Source: Isochrysis galbana (taxonomy: Eukaryota; Haptophyta; Isochrysidales; Isochrysidaceae). Taken from it: 64,000 nucleotides of DNA. Positions 21,101 through 30,681 of this stretch are shown here, one piece after another (the stretch's first letter is position 1; each line of letters begins with the position of its first letter). Both the position numbers and the translations under genes were made by a program. The notes under the pieces are model-generated. The model was given only the letters and a program-made list of their open reading frames with translations, was not told where the DNA came from and searched no databases. The stretch spans positions 1,868,808-1,932,807 of the forward strand of contig CM030939.1 of NCBI GenBank assembly GCA_018136815.1. The letters are read 5' to 3'.

Positions 21101-22435
21101 TATGGTGCCGCCCAAGCGTACGTCGGCCGCCTTTTCTGACCACGCCGCACCTCTCTACCCTGGTGTCGTAGATGGGGCGCAGATCCCTTCATGTTCATCG
21201 CAGCCAACCTGCTCTTGAGGGATGACCAGATCGTGCACTTTGACGACGTGCCATACTTACACCAGCATCTGGTGATCAACCTCCCCTCGGAGCCGCCGGC
21301 AGATGTGCTCACGGAAGGCTTGCACAACCGCTCAACCAACCTGACGACGGCACGAGATCCGCTCGCTGCTCAGTTCGCGCGCCCAACTAAGGCGACGCTG
21401 GCCAAGACGGGGCCGGGCGCAAGCCCCACCGGCGTTACGGAGACCCAGACAATCCTGGATCATTTCGAAGCAAGGAAGGTGCCCTCAAATCGTGCAGCCA
21501 TTCTTCTAATTCGCAACTCATCGCATGCGGCGATGGCCGCCAGTTTGCTCAAGTCGTGGCGAAAGCATTCCCCGTCCGCGTGCGCTCCACTCGACGTGCG
21601 TGTGTGGATGTATACGCCATTGGAGGAACCACAAGGCGCGTCGGGGCTACCCAACAAGATGTGTGCCGCGCATCAGCCAGGCATGCCATCGTGCTCCTTG
21701 AGGATGGAATCGGTCGATGAGTCTCGGCTAATTGATGCACACCTAGAGGACCTGGAGGCATCTCTAGTCGTGCGCTTGGTGAACGGCCGCCCCGAGGCCA
21801 TTGTGCCCACAAGACCGCCTACCAGCAAGACCGGTAGCACTTCCGCTGAGACTATACCTGCTGCAATCGCATCGGGCGCTATATTGTTGCAACGGCTCGG
21901 TGAACTGTTTAGTGGCTTGTCCTCGTTAGCCGCTTCGGAAAGAACGAGCAACGGTCTTGAGCATCGCACTTCGAGCGGAAAGAGCAGGACACCTTGCGAT
22001 ATAGCTACAGGGGCAGAATTGGGCAACCCGCAATGCCACGGTGGAAGCGATGCCTTTTGTGACCACGATCTTGATGAGCCCGATCGTCAAGGCGACGCGA
22101 CAGCTCAAGGCGAGAGCGCACAGATTGGTTGCGGCAGCGATAGCAATCCTAGCAGCCGCTGGCGTGGACACGACCCGCTTTGCAAGCACGGGTTGATTCT
22201 CTTGTGCTTAGACGACTCGGATGACGAAGCCTTGATTGCTGCCCTCGCCGCACGACTCATGCGCATCTGCCTCATCGATCTATGCCCCAAGGGCACCGCT
22301 GATGCTGAGGCAGAGGACCAGCACGCGGCGCCCTTCTCTCCCTCGGAGGACGGTCATGGGTTCGCCGGTGGATTGGGGCCGAAGCGCATGTCTAGCGAAG
22401 TGTGGGCGGTACTTGATGAGCAAGTCAGATGTTGA
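18190..22435 (+). CDS. TPR-GT15 fusion: Kre2/Mnt1-type mannosyltransferase
   Basis: Six inferred exons: 18190-18879, 19068-19774, 20002-20253, 20433-20556, 20838-21076, 21172-22435; all rejoin in phase to 1091 residues. Intron 5 uses a GC donor (CGCAG|GCGAGC...GTCGTAG). Residues about 25-390 are tetratricopeptide-like (AYLNGAYVLSEARRG.QAIEAYHAALRLR, AAAHNNLGVLLREAGRIDEA). The GT15 catalytic region follows: GFSVEYRLMIRWKTG, PELQPYEYVWLLDTDAFL, YDPFRLM..R..SYGY, FYTNFQLARLDF, and DASGGIFTRRWGADPFMFIA, which line up with the Kre2/Mnt1 motifs YDPF.FM, FWSNFEIG and GGFFYERWGDAP. GT15 enzymes add alpha-1,2-mannose from GDP-mannose in the Golgi. A 400-residue C-terminal extension is not recognised. 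No signal anchor was seen at the chosen start; the true 5' end may lie upstream. Confidence 0.85.
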
Positions 22436-22510
22436 ACATTGCGTGGAAAGTTTCGAGTTTGGGGGTGGCATAAGGCACTTGAATATTTTTCGATGTTTAC
22501 ATTAAAAAAT
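22436..22510. other. 3' flank of the GT15-fusion gene
   Basis: Short AT-richer stretch between the stop codon and the copia fossil; no poly(A) signal could be assigned with confidence. Confidence 0.3.
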
Positions 22511-23750
22511 ACCGTCCTAGATACTAATAACATGTGGTGGGTTGAGTGGAGCTGTGGCTGTGGTGTGACGTGTGACAGGGTGTGAGTGGCAGATGAGGTG
22601 TAGCATGAGCGAGATGTATGCCTCATCCGGGGCATGGGGGGCGAGCACTGAGGGAGCCGGGGAAGCACGCGAGGACGAGGCCACAGACACTGCGCACACT
22701 CAGCCAGCTCGCAGAGCACTGCAGCACGAGAACGGAGACGAGGAGTGGACGGGAGGAGCACGGAGGGCGCTTGCGCTTGGGCGACGGCTCAGAGCGTTAT
22801 ACGGGACACCGGGAGAGAATGTCACGCGCGGGGGGGGGGGGGGGGGACGGGGGGACGGGCGGGAAAATAATAGACGGAAAGGGGGCCGGAAACTCAAGGA
22901 AGCACTCGAGGAAAGGGCGGAAGGGGAGAGAAGGGAGAGAGTTTTCGCGGGGGACCGATCGGGATGGTGCAAGGGGGATGAAATCGGAGTGCGGCGACGG
23001 AGAGGGAGTCGCGCGGGGAAACCTAACCGGGAGCATATGAAAAGGGGAAGTGTACAAGGCCCCCCCTTTACCCGCAACCCCCCCCCCCCCCCCCGATGCG
23101 AGAGCCGGTGTCCGGGCGGCGCACGCAGTACGCATCGCGAACGGCGGGGAAGGGGAAGGGCGGGGGCAAGTGAGTTCAGGCGGAGACATGGGCCCAAGCG
23201 TTGGTCGCGTAGCGCACACATGTGTCGAGTTTGCGCATAGGCAGCCATTTTGTGAGGAACTAGGCCGCCATGTGTTCCGTGCCGACGTGGCGCAAGGCGA
23301 CCTCGCTGGCAGCGATGCGTTGGAGAAGCGTATGGTACCGGCGCATGAAGCATGAAGTGACGCGCGCGGGAAGGGGCGGATCGCAGCGAGCCGACGCGCA
23401 TGTCGGCGAGGTTGTCGGTCCCGACGAGGGACGAGGGTGTGTCCTTCAAGCGGGACGCCGATGGCGCGCAAAATCTCTCGCGCGTAGGAGACGCCTTCGG
23501 CGGCTTTGCATGAGGCGATACCTTCCGCTTCCATCGAGGAGTCGACGATGAGTGCGAGCTTCTTCGTCTGGTGCATGATTGCGCGCCGCCGCCGAAGGTG
23601 AGTAGGACGGCGTAGATGTTGATGTTGCGGTCGCCCCACGTGGCGTCGACGAGGGCTTCGAGGTGGGCGGGGGCGGGCTCGGGTAGGTATGCTAAATGTG
23701 GCAGCAAAAGTGAACGAAGACAAGCTTTGCAGAGTTGGTCATGCATGGGG
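22510..23750 (-). mobile_element. Fossil Ty1/copia-type retrotransposon, 3' part
   Basis: The minus strand carries an RNase H-like block (around 23250-23620) with the copia hallmark SSMEAEGIA. Downstream in the same orientation lies a G/C-rich non-coding 3' region (22600-23180) that recurs at about 53560-54220. Protease, integrase and reverse transcriptase regions were not seen, so the copy is a truncated and broken remnant with several breaks, apparently old. Borders are approximate; no clean terminal repeats were identified. Confidence 0.6.
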
Positions 23751-24363
23751 AGAGCTTAGGTTGAATGGGAGGTAAAGATGATTTGCTTCAGGGGTCAGGG
23801 GGTGAGATGTCCCAAAAAAAAGCTCACTCCAAGCCACTTCAAAGGCATTGAAGGCCAGAGTCCTTAGATTCCATGGATTTTCAAGGACACCGTCCTTAGT
23901 TCAAGGACAGAACTTTCTAACCGCTTTGTGCGCGCGCCGCGCGCTCGCGCGCGGTCGACAGCATGCTCCATCCACTTTTTCTCCCGTGCGCATGTATGTG
24001 TATGTACATGTAGCGTGTGGCGCGCGCGCTGCACGATGAACACCCCCCCAGCAAGTAAGTATAAGTATAATTATAGCGATACAACGGGGGATTTTCCTAT
24101 CGGGGGATTATTTTCTCGGTCCCCCGATAGCTATCGGGGGGCGTTGGCTCCTGGGGGGTAACATATCTACCGATTTGTATTGCTAGTCTAAAGTACTTCC
24201 CTATTAGAATACTCTAGGGCTTTACTCCAGAAAGAGGCAGCAACTGGCTTTTGGCGGGAGAGCGGCGGCGCCGTCTCTCTCTCTGCGCTCTCCCCCTCCC
24301 TCTTTCTCTCCCCCCCCTCTCCCTCCCTCCCTCTCTCCTTCCTCCCCCGCCCCTCTCTTACCG
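23751..24363. promoter_or_regulatory. Upstream region of PMS2 with hairpin, CTCTAG motif and CT tract
   Basis: It holds a hairpin-prone CCCCCGATAGCTATCGGGGG (24121-24140), a GGCGTTGGCTCCTGGGGGG word also found at 57584-57612, the promoter-like AAGTACTT (24191) and ACTCTAGGGC (24211), and a pyrimidine tract (24270-24360) ending 3 bp before the ATG. Regulatory meaning is inferred from recurrence at other genes. Confidence 0.45.
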
Positions 24364-27300
24364 ATGGAGGCCTTTGCGTACGAACCCACCCGTGCGCGGC
24401 CTCCCGCGGCACGCGAGGAGTGTCCCAAGCCGGGGAAGCTGGCGGCGACGCTTCACGCCGCCTCCGCCTCCGCCTCTACCTCTTCCGAACCAGTGCCGCG
24501 CACCGGCGGCGCGGGCGAGCCGGGCGCCATCAGAAGTATGAGCGGCGCGACCGCTCTCCGTATCTGCTCAGACCAGGTGGTGGTCGACCTGCGCTCAGCG
24601 CTCAAAGAGCTCGTCGAGAACGCGCTCGATGCGGGGGCCACCAAGATCGAAGTTAAGCTTAGAGAGCACGGCGCTGAGAGCCTCGAGGTCTCCGACAACG
24701 GCGGCGGCATCGCAAAGGACAACCTGGCGGGCGTCGCGCAGCGCCACCACACGTCAAAGCTGAGTTCGTTCGATGACCTCGGCAAACTGCGTTCCTTTGG
24801 CTTTCGCGGAGAGGCGCTGTCGTCCCTCGCCTCTCTCTCCACCCTCTCAGTCGCCACCCGCACCAAGGAAGATGGCGTGGGCACCAGCCTCACCTTTAAG
24901 CGCGACGGCTCCGTCGCATCGCGTTCTGCAGCGCCGCGCGAGGTGGGCACAACGGTCACGGTCACACGCTTGTTTGAACCATTCGTGGTTCGGCGGCGGG
25001 AGATGTGCCGTACAGCGCAGACGGAGGTGAGAAAGATGCTGGCGACACTCCAGGCCTACGCCCTCGTGTGCTGCAATGTCCGTTTCAGTTGCTCCAACAT
25101 GCTGGCCAAGGGCGGCCGGCAGATGCTGTTACAGACGGAGGGTGGAGTGGGCGGCATGCGGTCGGCTGTGTCCTCCATCTTTGGCACCAAGCAGCTCGGC
25201 GAGCTCATCCCGCTGTGTGGCACTGCTGGCGAAGTGTCGCTCGATGGCTACATCTCGCGACCACGAGCAGGGTATGGCCGTCGGCAGAGTGACAGGCAGT
25301 ACCTCTTTGTCAACAACCGGCCAGTCGACTTCCCAAAGCTCACGAGGCTCATCAACGATGCCTTCCGCCAGGCGACGGCGAAATCTGAGTGTTATCCGTT
25401 CCTCTTGCTTAACCTACGTGCTCCACCCGATGCATACGACGTGAACGTAACGCCGGATAAGCGGACGGTACGCTTGCGCCTTTGGTAGAGCCGATGGCGA
25501 AAGCGTGCGCACCACCTGTTTGCCGACATGCTCAGATTTCGGCATCACCCGTACCTCCTTCAGGTGCTATTTGTTGCTGAAGCGGAGGTCCTCTCGTGCG
25601 TGTCAGCAATGGTGGCCGAGCTATTTGCCGCTGAGTCGTGCACCTTCAAGGTGCGTCGTGCGCACGCACCACGAGACACTATTAGACGGAGTGGAGCGGT
25701 CGTGCTACCCTTAGGCTTGAATGTTCTCATGACGCGTTGTTCACGGCCCCCGCAGGTTTTTGATCCCGTTGCCCCCAATACTGGGGGAGCTAGCTCGGCA
25801 AACATCATTGTCGAGCCGGAGGTGTCTATCTCGTCCGCAGCCTCATCACGTACAGGTGCTACGGGGGCATCCGATTCCGCCGGATCTGTAGGCGCAGCCG
25901 ATGACCCGCGATCCACGATGAGCAACGGGGTGGTGGCTCTAGAAATGACCATGGATGGCGAGACGCAAGAGGATGAAGACGAGCCTTCTGCAGGCGAGAC
26001 CTGTGGGCGATTGGAGCCGCCGTCGTGCTTTGAGCTAGCAGTGACCAGGGGCACTTGCACAGCACTCCACGAGGACTCCGCGGCTGCGGAAGTGGCACAG
26101 GGTGATGGCGAGGAGGGGATGAAACGTCAGCATGCTGAGCACCACAATGCTGGCGACGTCTCCCACTCCGTGATGACTGCCGCTGAGGTTGGGGAGTCGG
26201 AGGGTACTTTGAAGCGACAGCCCGCATGCGATGGAGCCACACGTGGGCGCCTGTCTCGAACGGTCACTGTACATGTGGCCCTTGCAGAGAGCACGGCTAT
26301 CAGCAACACCTTCTCGGGCGCGGAGGGCAGTGCGACGCATCTCCTTTCATCGCGCCGGCGACCATTGTCACGCAGAGAGCCCCCTTCCGTCAAGGAGAAC
26401 GTCCACGCTGCACAAGCGAAGGAAGTGACTGAAGTTTTGCGCAAGCGTACACGCGAGGAGCCAAACGCGTGCGGTCGGGAACGCCGAGCCGCGCTGAGCG
26501 AACGGCGTGACCTAGCATGGCCGGGCAAGGACGGGGAGCAAGATGACGACAATGACGACGAAAATACGGAAGGCCATCGGCGTGGTGGCGACGAGATTGA
26601 GGTCGACTCGGAAACGGAGGAGGAACTGGAGGCGGAAGTGGCCGCTGATGGCGAGGTCACAGATCCACACAGCAGCGGAAAGAGACGCCGCACCGTAAAT
26701 TCAGCCCCAACGAATGGGCCGAGCACCAGCCAACAGGCGCCTGCAAGACAGAGTAGACGGGCTAGAGCAACTCCAACCGACGAGATCAATGGCGCATACA
26801 TGGAGGTCGAAGCCGAGGTCAACAATCCACCGTCATCTGAAGTGTCGTCAACACGACAGGCGGCCTACCCAAGAGTGATTCCGACGGCGGAGCGATCAGA
26901 GGCGACAGCAGCATCGTTGGGGTGCTCGACGACTTCCTCATTGGGCAATAATGCCACGGAACTCTCAAACGACTTGCTGGTGGGCAGCCTCTTCACTCAG
27001 CTCCAAGCGATGCAGGAAGGTGCAGAGGGTGAGGAGCGCTCACCCCTGCACACGTTGCAGCTCGCTTGTTGTATCTTCTCGCAGCAAATCGCTGCGCTGC
27101 CGCCCCCGAAAGCGACCACTGAATGCGGCGCAGCGCCAGTGATCGACCTCGTCCTGACAGTTGTCGTGTGTGCGGCGCGCTATTTGAAGGGCTGGATGAT
27201 GCGGCACTCGGAGTCGACAGGCGTGCTGGACTCGGAGATTGCCGTGCCACTGGCAGCATGCGGTTTTGAGTGGGAGCAAGAGGCATTCGACGGCGCTGCT

Positions 27301-28658
27301 GCGCCCGATGCTTCTGCGCTGAGCGACGTCTTTGCTCAGCTTGCCTCCACCTTTCTCTCGCGGCTGCCGATCTCGGAAGCTTCCGAGGCGCCCTCAGGCT
27401 CACTGGTGCAGCGTAAGCGGCAGTCTAGCAATAGGCGCGCACGCGCGGCCTCTACAGCTGCGGCACACGATGCGTTCAATGGTTTTGCAGGCGCCGCAGT
27501 AGATGCCGCCTCATCGGCCGGGGCGGACGACGACCCTGCTCCGTTGCCGCCTCTGACGATTGCTCAAGAGATGACGCTCCACTTTGACATGACTGCCTTC
27601 GGCGCGCAGTATGAGCGTGCGTGCATCTGCGGCAGCAACTTGGGCCAGTCAGTGCCTGTCGAGCGCTCCGACAGGGTTTACGCAGCAAGTGCTCTAGAGC
27701 ACGAGTCGCCCGCAACGGTGCCGAGCACAAACAACCTCGAGCGCGCCACGCGGGTGGATGAGGGGACCATAGAAGGTGAGCTGCGACGAGTATTACCGAA
27801 AGAGGCCTTTCGGACGATGCAGGTGCTCGGCCAATTCAACCTAGGTTTCATGGTGGCACGGCGTGGCCACGACCTTTTCATTATTGATCAGCATGCCGCC
27901 GACGAGAAGCATCGTTTCGAGACCTTGCAAAAGTCGACGACGCTTCATACCCAGAGGCTCATTTCTCCGCTGCCGCTCCACCTGACGGCCGTCGACGAGT
28001 TGACGGTGCGTAGTCTAGTGCACTTCCGAGACGTTGCCAGTGTATTCACTTGCCTCAACAAATGCAGCATTCAGGCGTGCACCAACTAGTCATAGCCAGG
28101 GCCACTGCTGTGATATATCGTCGACCAGCCGTTGCGGCGTTTTTCTGCCTTTGACCGCAGTTTAAATGCTGCTTGGAGCCGAGCATGCATGGTTCGTCGC
28201 TTGTAGAGCTGGCAGAAGCCCGCGCTCAATCCGCCGCCAATGTTGTCCTGCAGGTGATTGACCATCTGCACGTCTTCAAGTCAAACGGTTTTGAAGTCCA
28301 AGTCTTGGCCGATGCCCCGCCGACTCAGCGCTTGCGCCTGCTCACACTTCCCTTTTCTAAGCACACCATCTTTGGCGTGAGGGATGTTCATGAGCTCGTC
28401 GCCCTGCTTACGGAGGCCCCAGGTGCCATGGTGCGCTTACCCAAGCTACGCGACATGTTCGCGTCCCGTGCGTGCCGCTCGGCCGTTATGATTGGCACAG
28501 CACTTGACGCGCACAAGATGCGGACGATCGTAGCGCAGCTGTCGGAGCTGGACCAGCCGTGGAACTGCCCGCACGGACGACCGACGCTAAGGCACCTGAT
28601 TGATTTGTCGACCCTTACAACAACGCGAGCGGCGCAACTCTTCAAGTCTTTGCAGTGA
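24364..28658 (+). CDS. PMS2: MutL-type mismatch-repair endonuclease, PMS2 family
   Basis: Exons 24364-25467, 25564-25650, 25756-28005 and 28254-28658 give about 1281 residues (human PMS2: 862). The 25651-25755 segment has GTGCGTCG...CCCGCAG ends and a length of 105, so it may be either an intron or 35 extra codons. N-terminal GHKL ATPase motifs are intact: KELVENALDAGA (81-92, catalytic Glu82, Mg-binding Asn86), DNGGGI (111-116) and SFGFRGEAL (144-152). NVTPDKR lies at the end of exon 1. The C-terminal endonuclease has FIIDQHAADEKHRFE (near residue 1108), ACRSAVMIG and NCPHGRPT, so metal-dependent nicking should be retained. The middle 500-plus residues are acidic and disordered. Partner is probably MLH1 (MutL-alpha). 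The start could also be Met59, as the first 60 residues are low-complexity. Confidence 0.93.
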
Positions 28659-29022
28659 TGGTGTAGTGTGTGTGCTCGTTCGTGCACACTTTCTGCGAGA
28701 TGACGGGCTCTCTTCATGATCGGAATTTCGCAGTCCTGGCTCTGCTGTCATCATTTTTCTTCATGTAGCGTGGGCATCATATTTGAATTGAGATTTGGTA
28801 ACTAAGTTTATACTTGGTTCACCCATGCGTAGAGCCTACACTCTACACTCCTCCCCTGCTGGGGGGGGAAGGGGCACCCACCCTCCTGGCATGCCTCCTG
28901 GTATGCCTCCTGGTATGCCTCATGGCATGCAATAATAATTAAACAAATGAGGATCAGTACGCTGCTACTGCCGACAGCCCTAGCGCCATACGCCTTCCAG
29001 CTTCCAGCATTTGCCTCTGCGC
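28659..29022. other. Intergenic with short tandem repeat
   Basis: The 3' flank of PMS2. At 28885-28930 a CTGGTATGCCTC-type unit is repeated about four times with small changes. No gene recognised. Confidence 0.5.
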
Positions 29023-29125
29023 CTCTGCTAACGGGCCGGAGCCTGTCAGCCTCCCTGAAGTCCCTCCCTCCGCCGCGCCTACCGCCGATGTGGCACCATC
29101 CTCATCGCCCTCTGACTCCTTGTTC
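29023..29125 (+). repeat. Interspersed repeat D, copy 1
   Basis: CTAACGGGCCGGAGCCTGTCAG followed by CCGCGCCTACCGCCGATG and CCTCATCGCCCTC matches 57440-57545 in the same orientation and 44600-44715 in the opposite one. The CTGACGGGC...GCCCGTCAG stem is degenerate in this copy. Confidence 0.65.
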
Positions 29126-29624
29126 AAGTCCGATTCGTCGAGAACGAGAACGAGAGAATTATAACGATAAATACCGAACGAAGAGAAGAGAGAAGCCTAA
29201 CGAGCGTCGATTCGCGAATGCGACAGCGCAGACCGCACGCGATGCTCACCACGTTCGCGAGCGACCCGGCGGACTTCAGCAGCGCGGTCGAGGGCCCACC
29301 AGAAGGGCGCCCCCGCAGAGCCCTGTCGCCGTCCTTGTCCTTGGCCAGCTGCAGCTGCTGCTGCCTTTCAGCCAGCTTGTCAAGGACTGCATCCAGCCAA
29401 GCGTCTGGCGGATCGGCCAGAAGACGCAGCGCTCCGCCGGGAGACTCCGAGTCAGGCTCGGAGGGAGGGGAGGAGCCAGCCTCTCCAGCTCCCTCCTCCG
29501 AGGCCCCAGTGTCTCCCTCAGAAGGGAGGGCATCCTCCTCCTCCCGCACCGGACTGGGAGGAGAGGAAGATGTGAGAGGTGCCGGGCTTCGATGCGACCG
29601 AGACCGGGCAGCTCCACGCGGCAT
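29124..29624 (-). other. Repeat-associated ORF of unknown family
   Basis: ATG at 29624 opens MPRGAARSRSHRSPAPL, followed by a Glu/Ser/Pro-rich stretch and PPDAWLDAVLDKLAERQQQL. The frame runs into interspersed repeat A at its 3' end, and its upstream flank (29745-29815) resembles 54895-54985. The MPR(A/G)A start recalls the hAT ORF at 11745, but no finger or transposase motif is present. Most likely a transposon-derived fragment; a host gene is not excluded. Confidence 0.35.
29140..29222 (+). repeat. Interspersed repeat A, copy 2
   Basis: Contains GAATTATAACGATAAATACC and TCGATTCGCGAATGCGACA, as at 3917-4040 (opposite strand) and 38540-38650 (same strand). It lacks the CCAAGATCCAAGCGAAGC extension seen in the 38.5 kb copy. 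Confidence 0.75.
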
Positions 29625-30189
29625 AACGCAGCCGGAGCGGAGCTAGTGAGTGGGAGGCACTGGCGGAGCGGCCGTGCGCGGCCTGCTCTCCCGAAGGAGA
29701 GGGTTCTGTCGCTGGCGAGGGCCCCGCGGAGCGGCGGCGTGACGGCAGCGAAAGAGCGAAGACCGGAGCGGGAAGTCCAGAGCTTCGACGCAGTGTGAAC
29801 GGGGGTTACTGTGAAACACCACATAACCTCAATTGACAGTTGAGGAGCACAATAGATGATAGATGGGGGAGAGGCCCGGTGAGCCGGAACAAGACCAGGC
29901 AAACCTATCAATAGGCGTAAACAGGCGCACACGCTTCACGAGGATTGTGATTTTCACGGTAGTGAAGCTAACAAGATCAATGACGCCATAAGCATGTTGC
30001 ATCACCCCACTTGAAAACATCGACTTCGATCTCTCTAGGCCTCGTGGGCGGCTCTTAGAAGGTCGTTTCATTGTCCGGCGCGCCGAGACATGGGCAACAC
30101 GTGGCCCACATGTGGCTGCAACGAATGATGCAGCTAGAGCATGTTCTTCCTCCTCAACCCCTAGGCAGTGTGTATCAATGGCGGTGCGC
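29625..30189. other. Intergenic, no gene recognised
   Basis: 29680-29815 is repeat-like: GGCAGCGAAAGAGCGAAG and GTGTGAACGGGGGTTACTG recur in similar form at 54913-54981. The remainder to 30189 is ordinary sequence without a supported frame. Confidence 0.4.
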
Positions 30190-30549
30190 TCACCTCCGCT
30201 TCCATGCGGAGACAAGGACGAGTCCAGCAGCTAGTGCAGCGACACATACTGCTGCCAAGCCGCGAGAGATGCCCGCCGACGCTGGTGATGAGAAAGCCAC
30301 TGACCGTTCGGGGACTTGCTGAGCCACCTCACGAGTGCGCTTCAACTTTCGGACCTTGACGAGATCGTCGAGGACATCTTCGACTGCGCCAGCTGTAAAT
30401 TCGCCCTCATCCAAGGCCTCGATGCGCGCTTGCAGCTCGCGGTGAGCATCACGGCAATCGGTCAACTCAGGATGGTCCACGTTGAAGTTCTTGAAGCGCC
30501 AAGCGCAGTTGCACCTGATGCACCAGAGGGACCGCGGACGCGGGCTCAT
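30190..30549 (-). CDS. Small putative tail-anchored protein
   Basis: 119-codon frame from the ATG at 30549. It begins MSPRPRSLWCIRCNCAWRF, with a close-set Cys trio. A charged, probably coiled-coil middle follows (ELTDCRDAHRELQARIEALD and DVLDDLVKVRKLKRTREVAQ). It ends in one hydrophobic helix GLAAVCVAALAAGLVLVSAW followed by KRR, the layout of a C-tail-anchored membrane protein. Family not recognised. It lies just downstream of the kinase gene on the same strand, and a GTGCAACTG donor-like site near its start means it could also be an exon of a larger transcript. Confidence 0.4.
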   Translation of the reverse strand: MSPRPRSLWCIRCNCAWRFKNFNVDHPELTDCRDAHRELQARIEALDEGEFTAGAVEDVLDDLVKVRKLKRTREVAQQVPERSVAFSSPASAGISRGLAAVCVAALAAGLVLVSAWKRR

Positions 30550-30681
30550 GGCGCGCACAAGCAAGAGCTGTCAAAATGTTGCAAGACATGGCGTACGTTC
30601 CCTGGCAACTGCAGCGAGGTGAGGTGATGTTTCGGCCCGTGTCTGCCAGCAATGGGCATTACGCGGGCTGGCAGGCAGGAC

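Noticed and set aside
22572-23240. Plus-strand ORF rich in Gly and Arg
   Set aside because: Antisense of the copia fossil's 3' region; no domain seen.
23270-23551. Possible plus-strand gene
   Set aside because: Antisense to the RNase H-like block of the copia fossil.
26127-26825. Minus-strand ORF across PMS2 exon 3
   Set aside because: Antisense shadow of the GC-rich disordered linker of PMS2.
28947-29798. Plus-strand ORF with signal-peptide-like start
   Set aside because: It runs through repeats D and A, which recur elsewhere without that frame; likely accidental.
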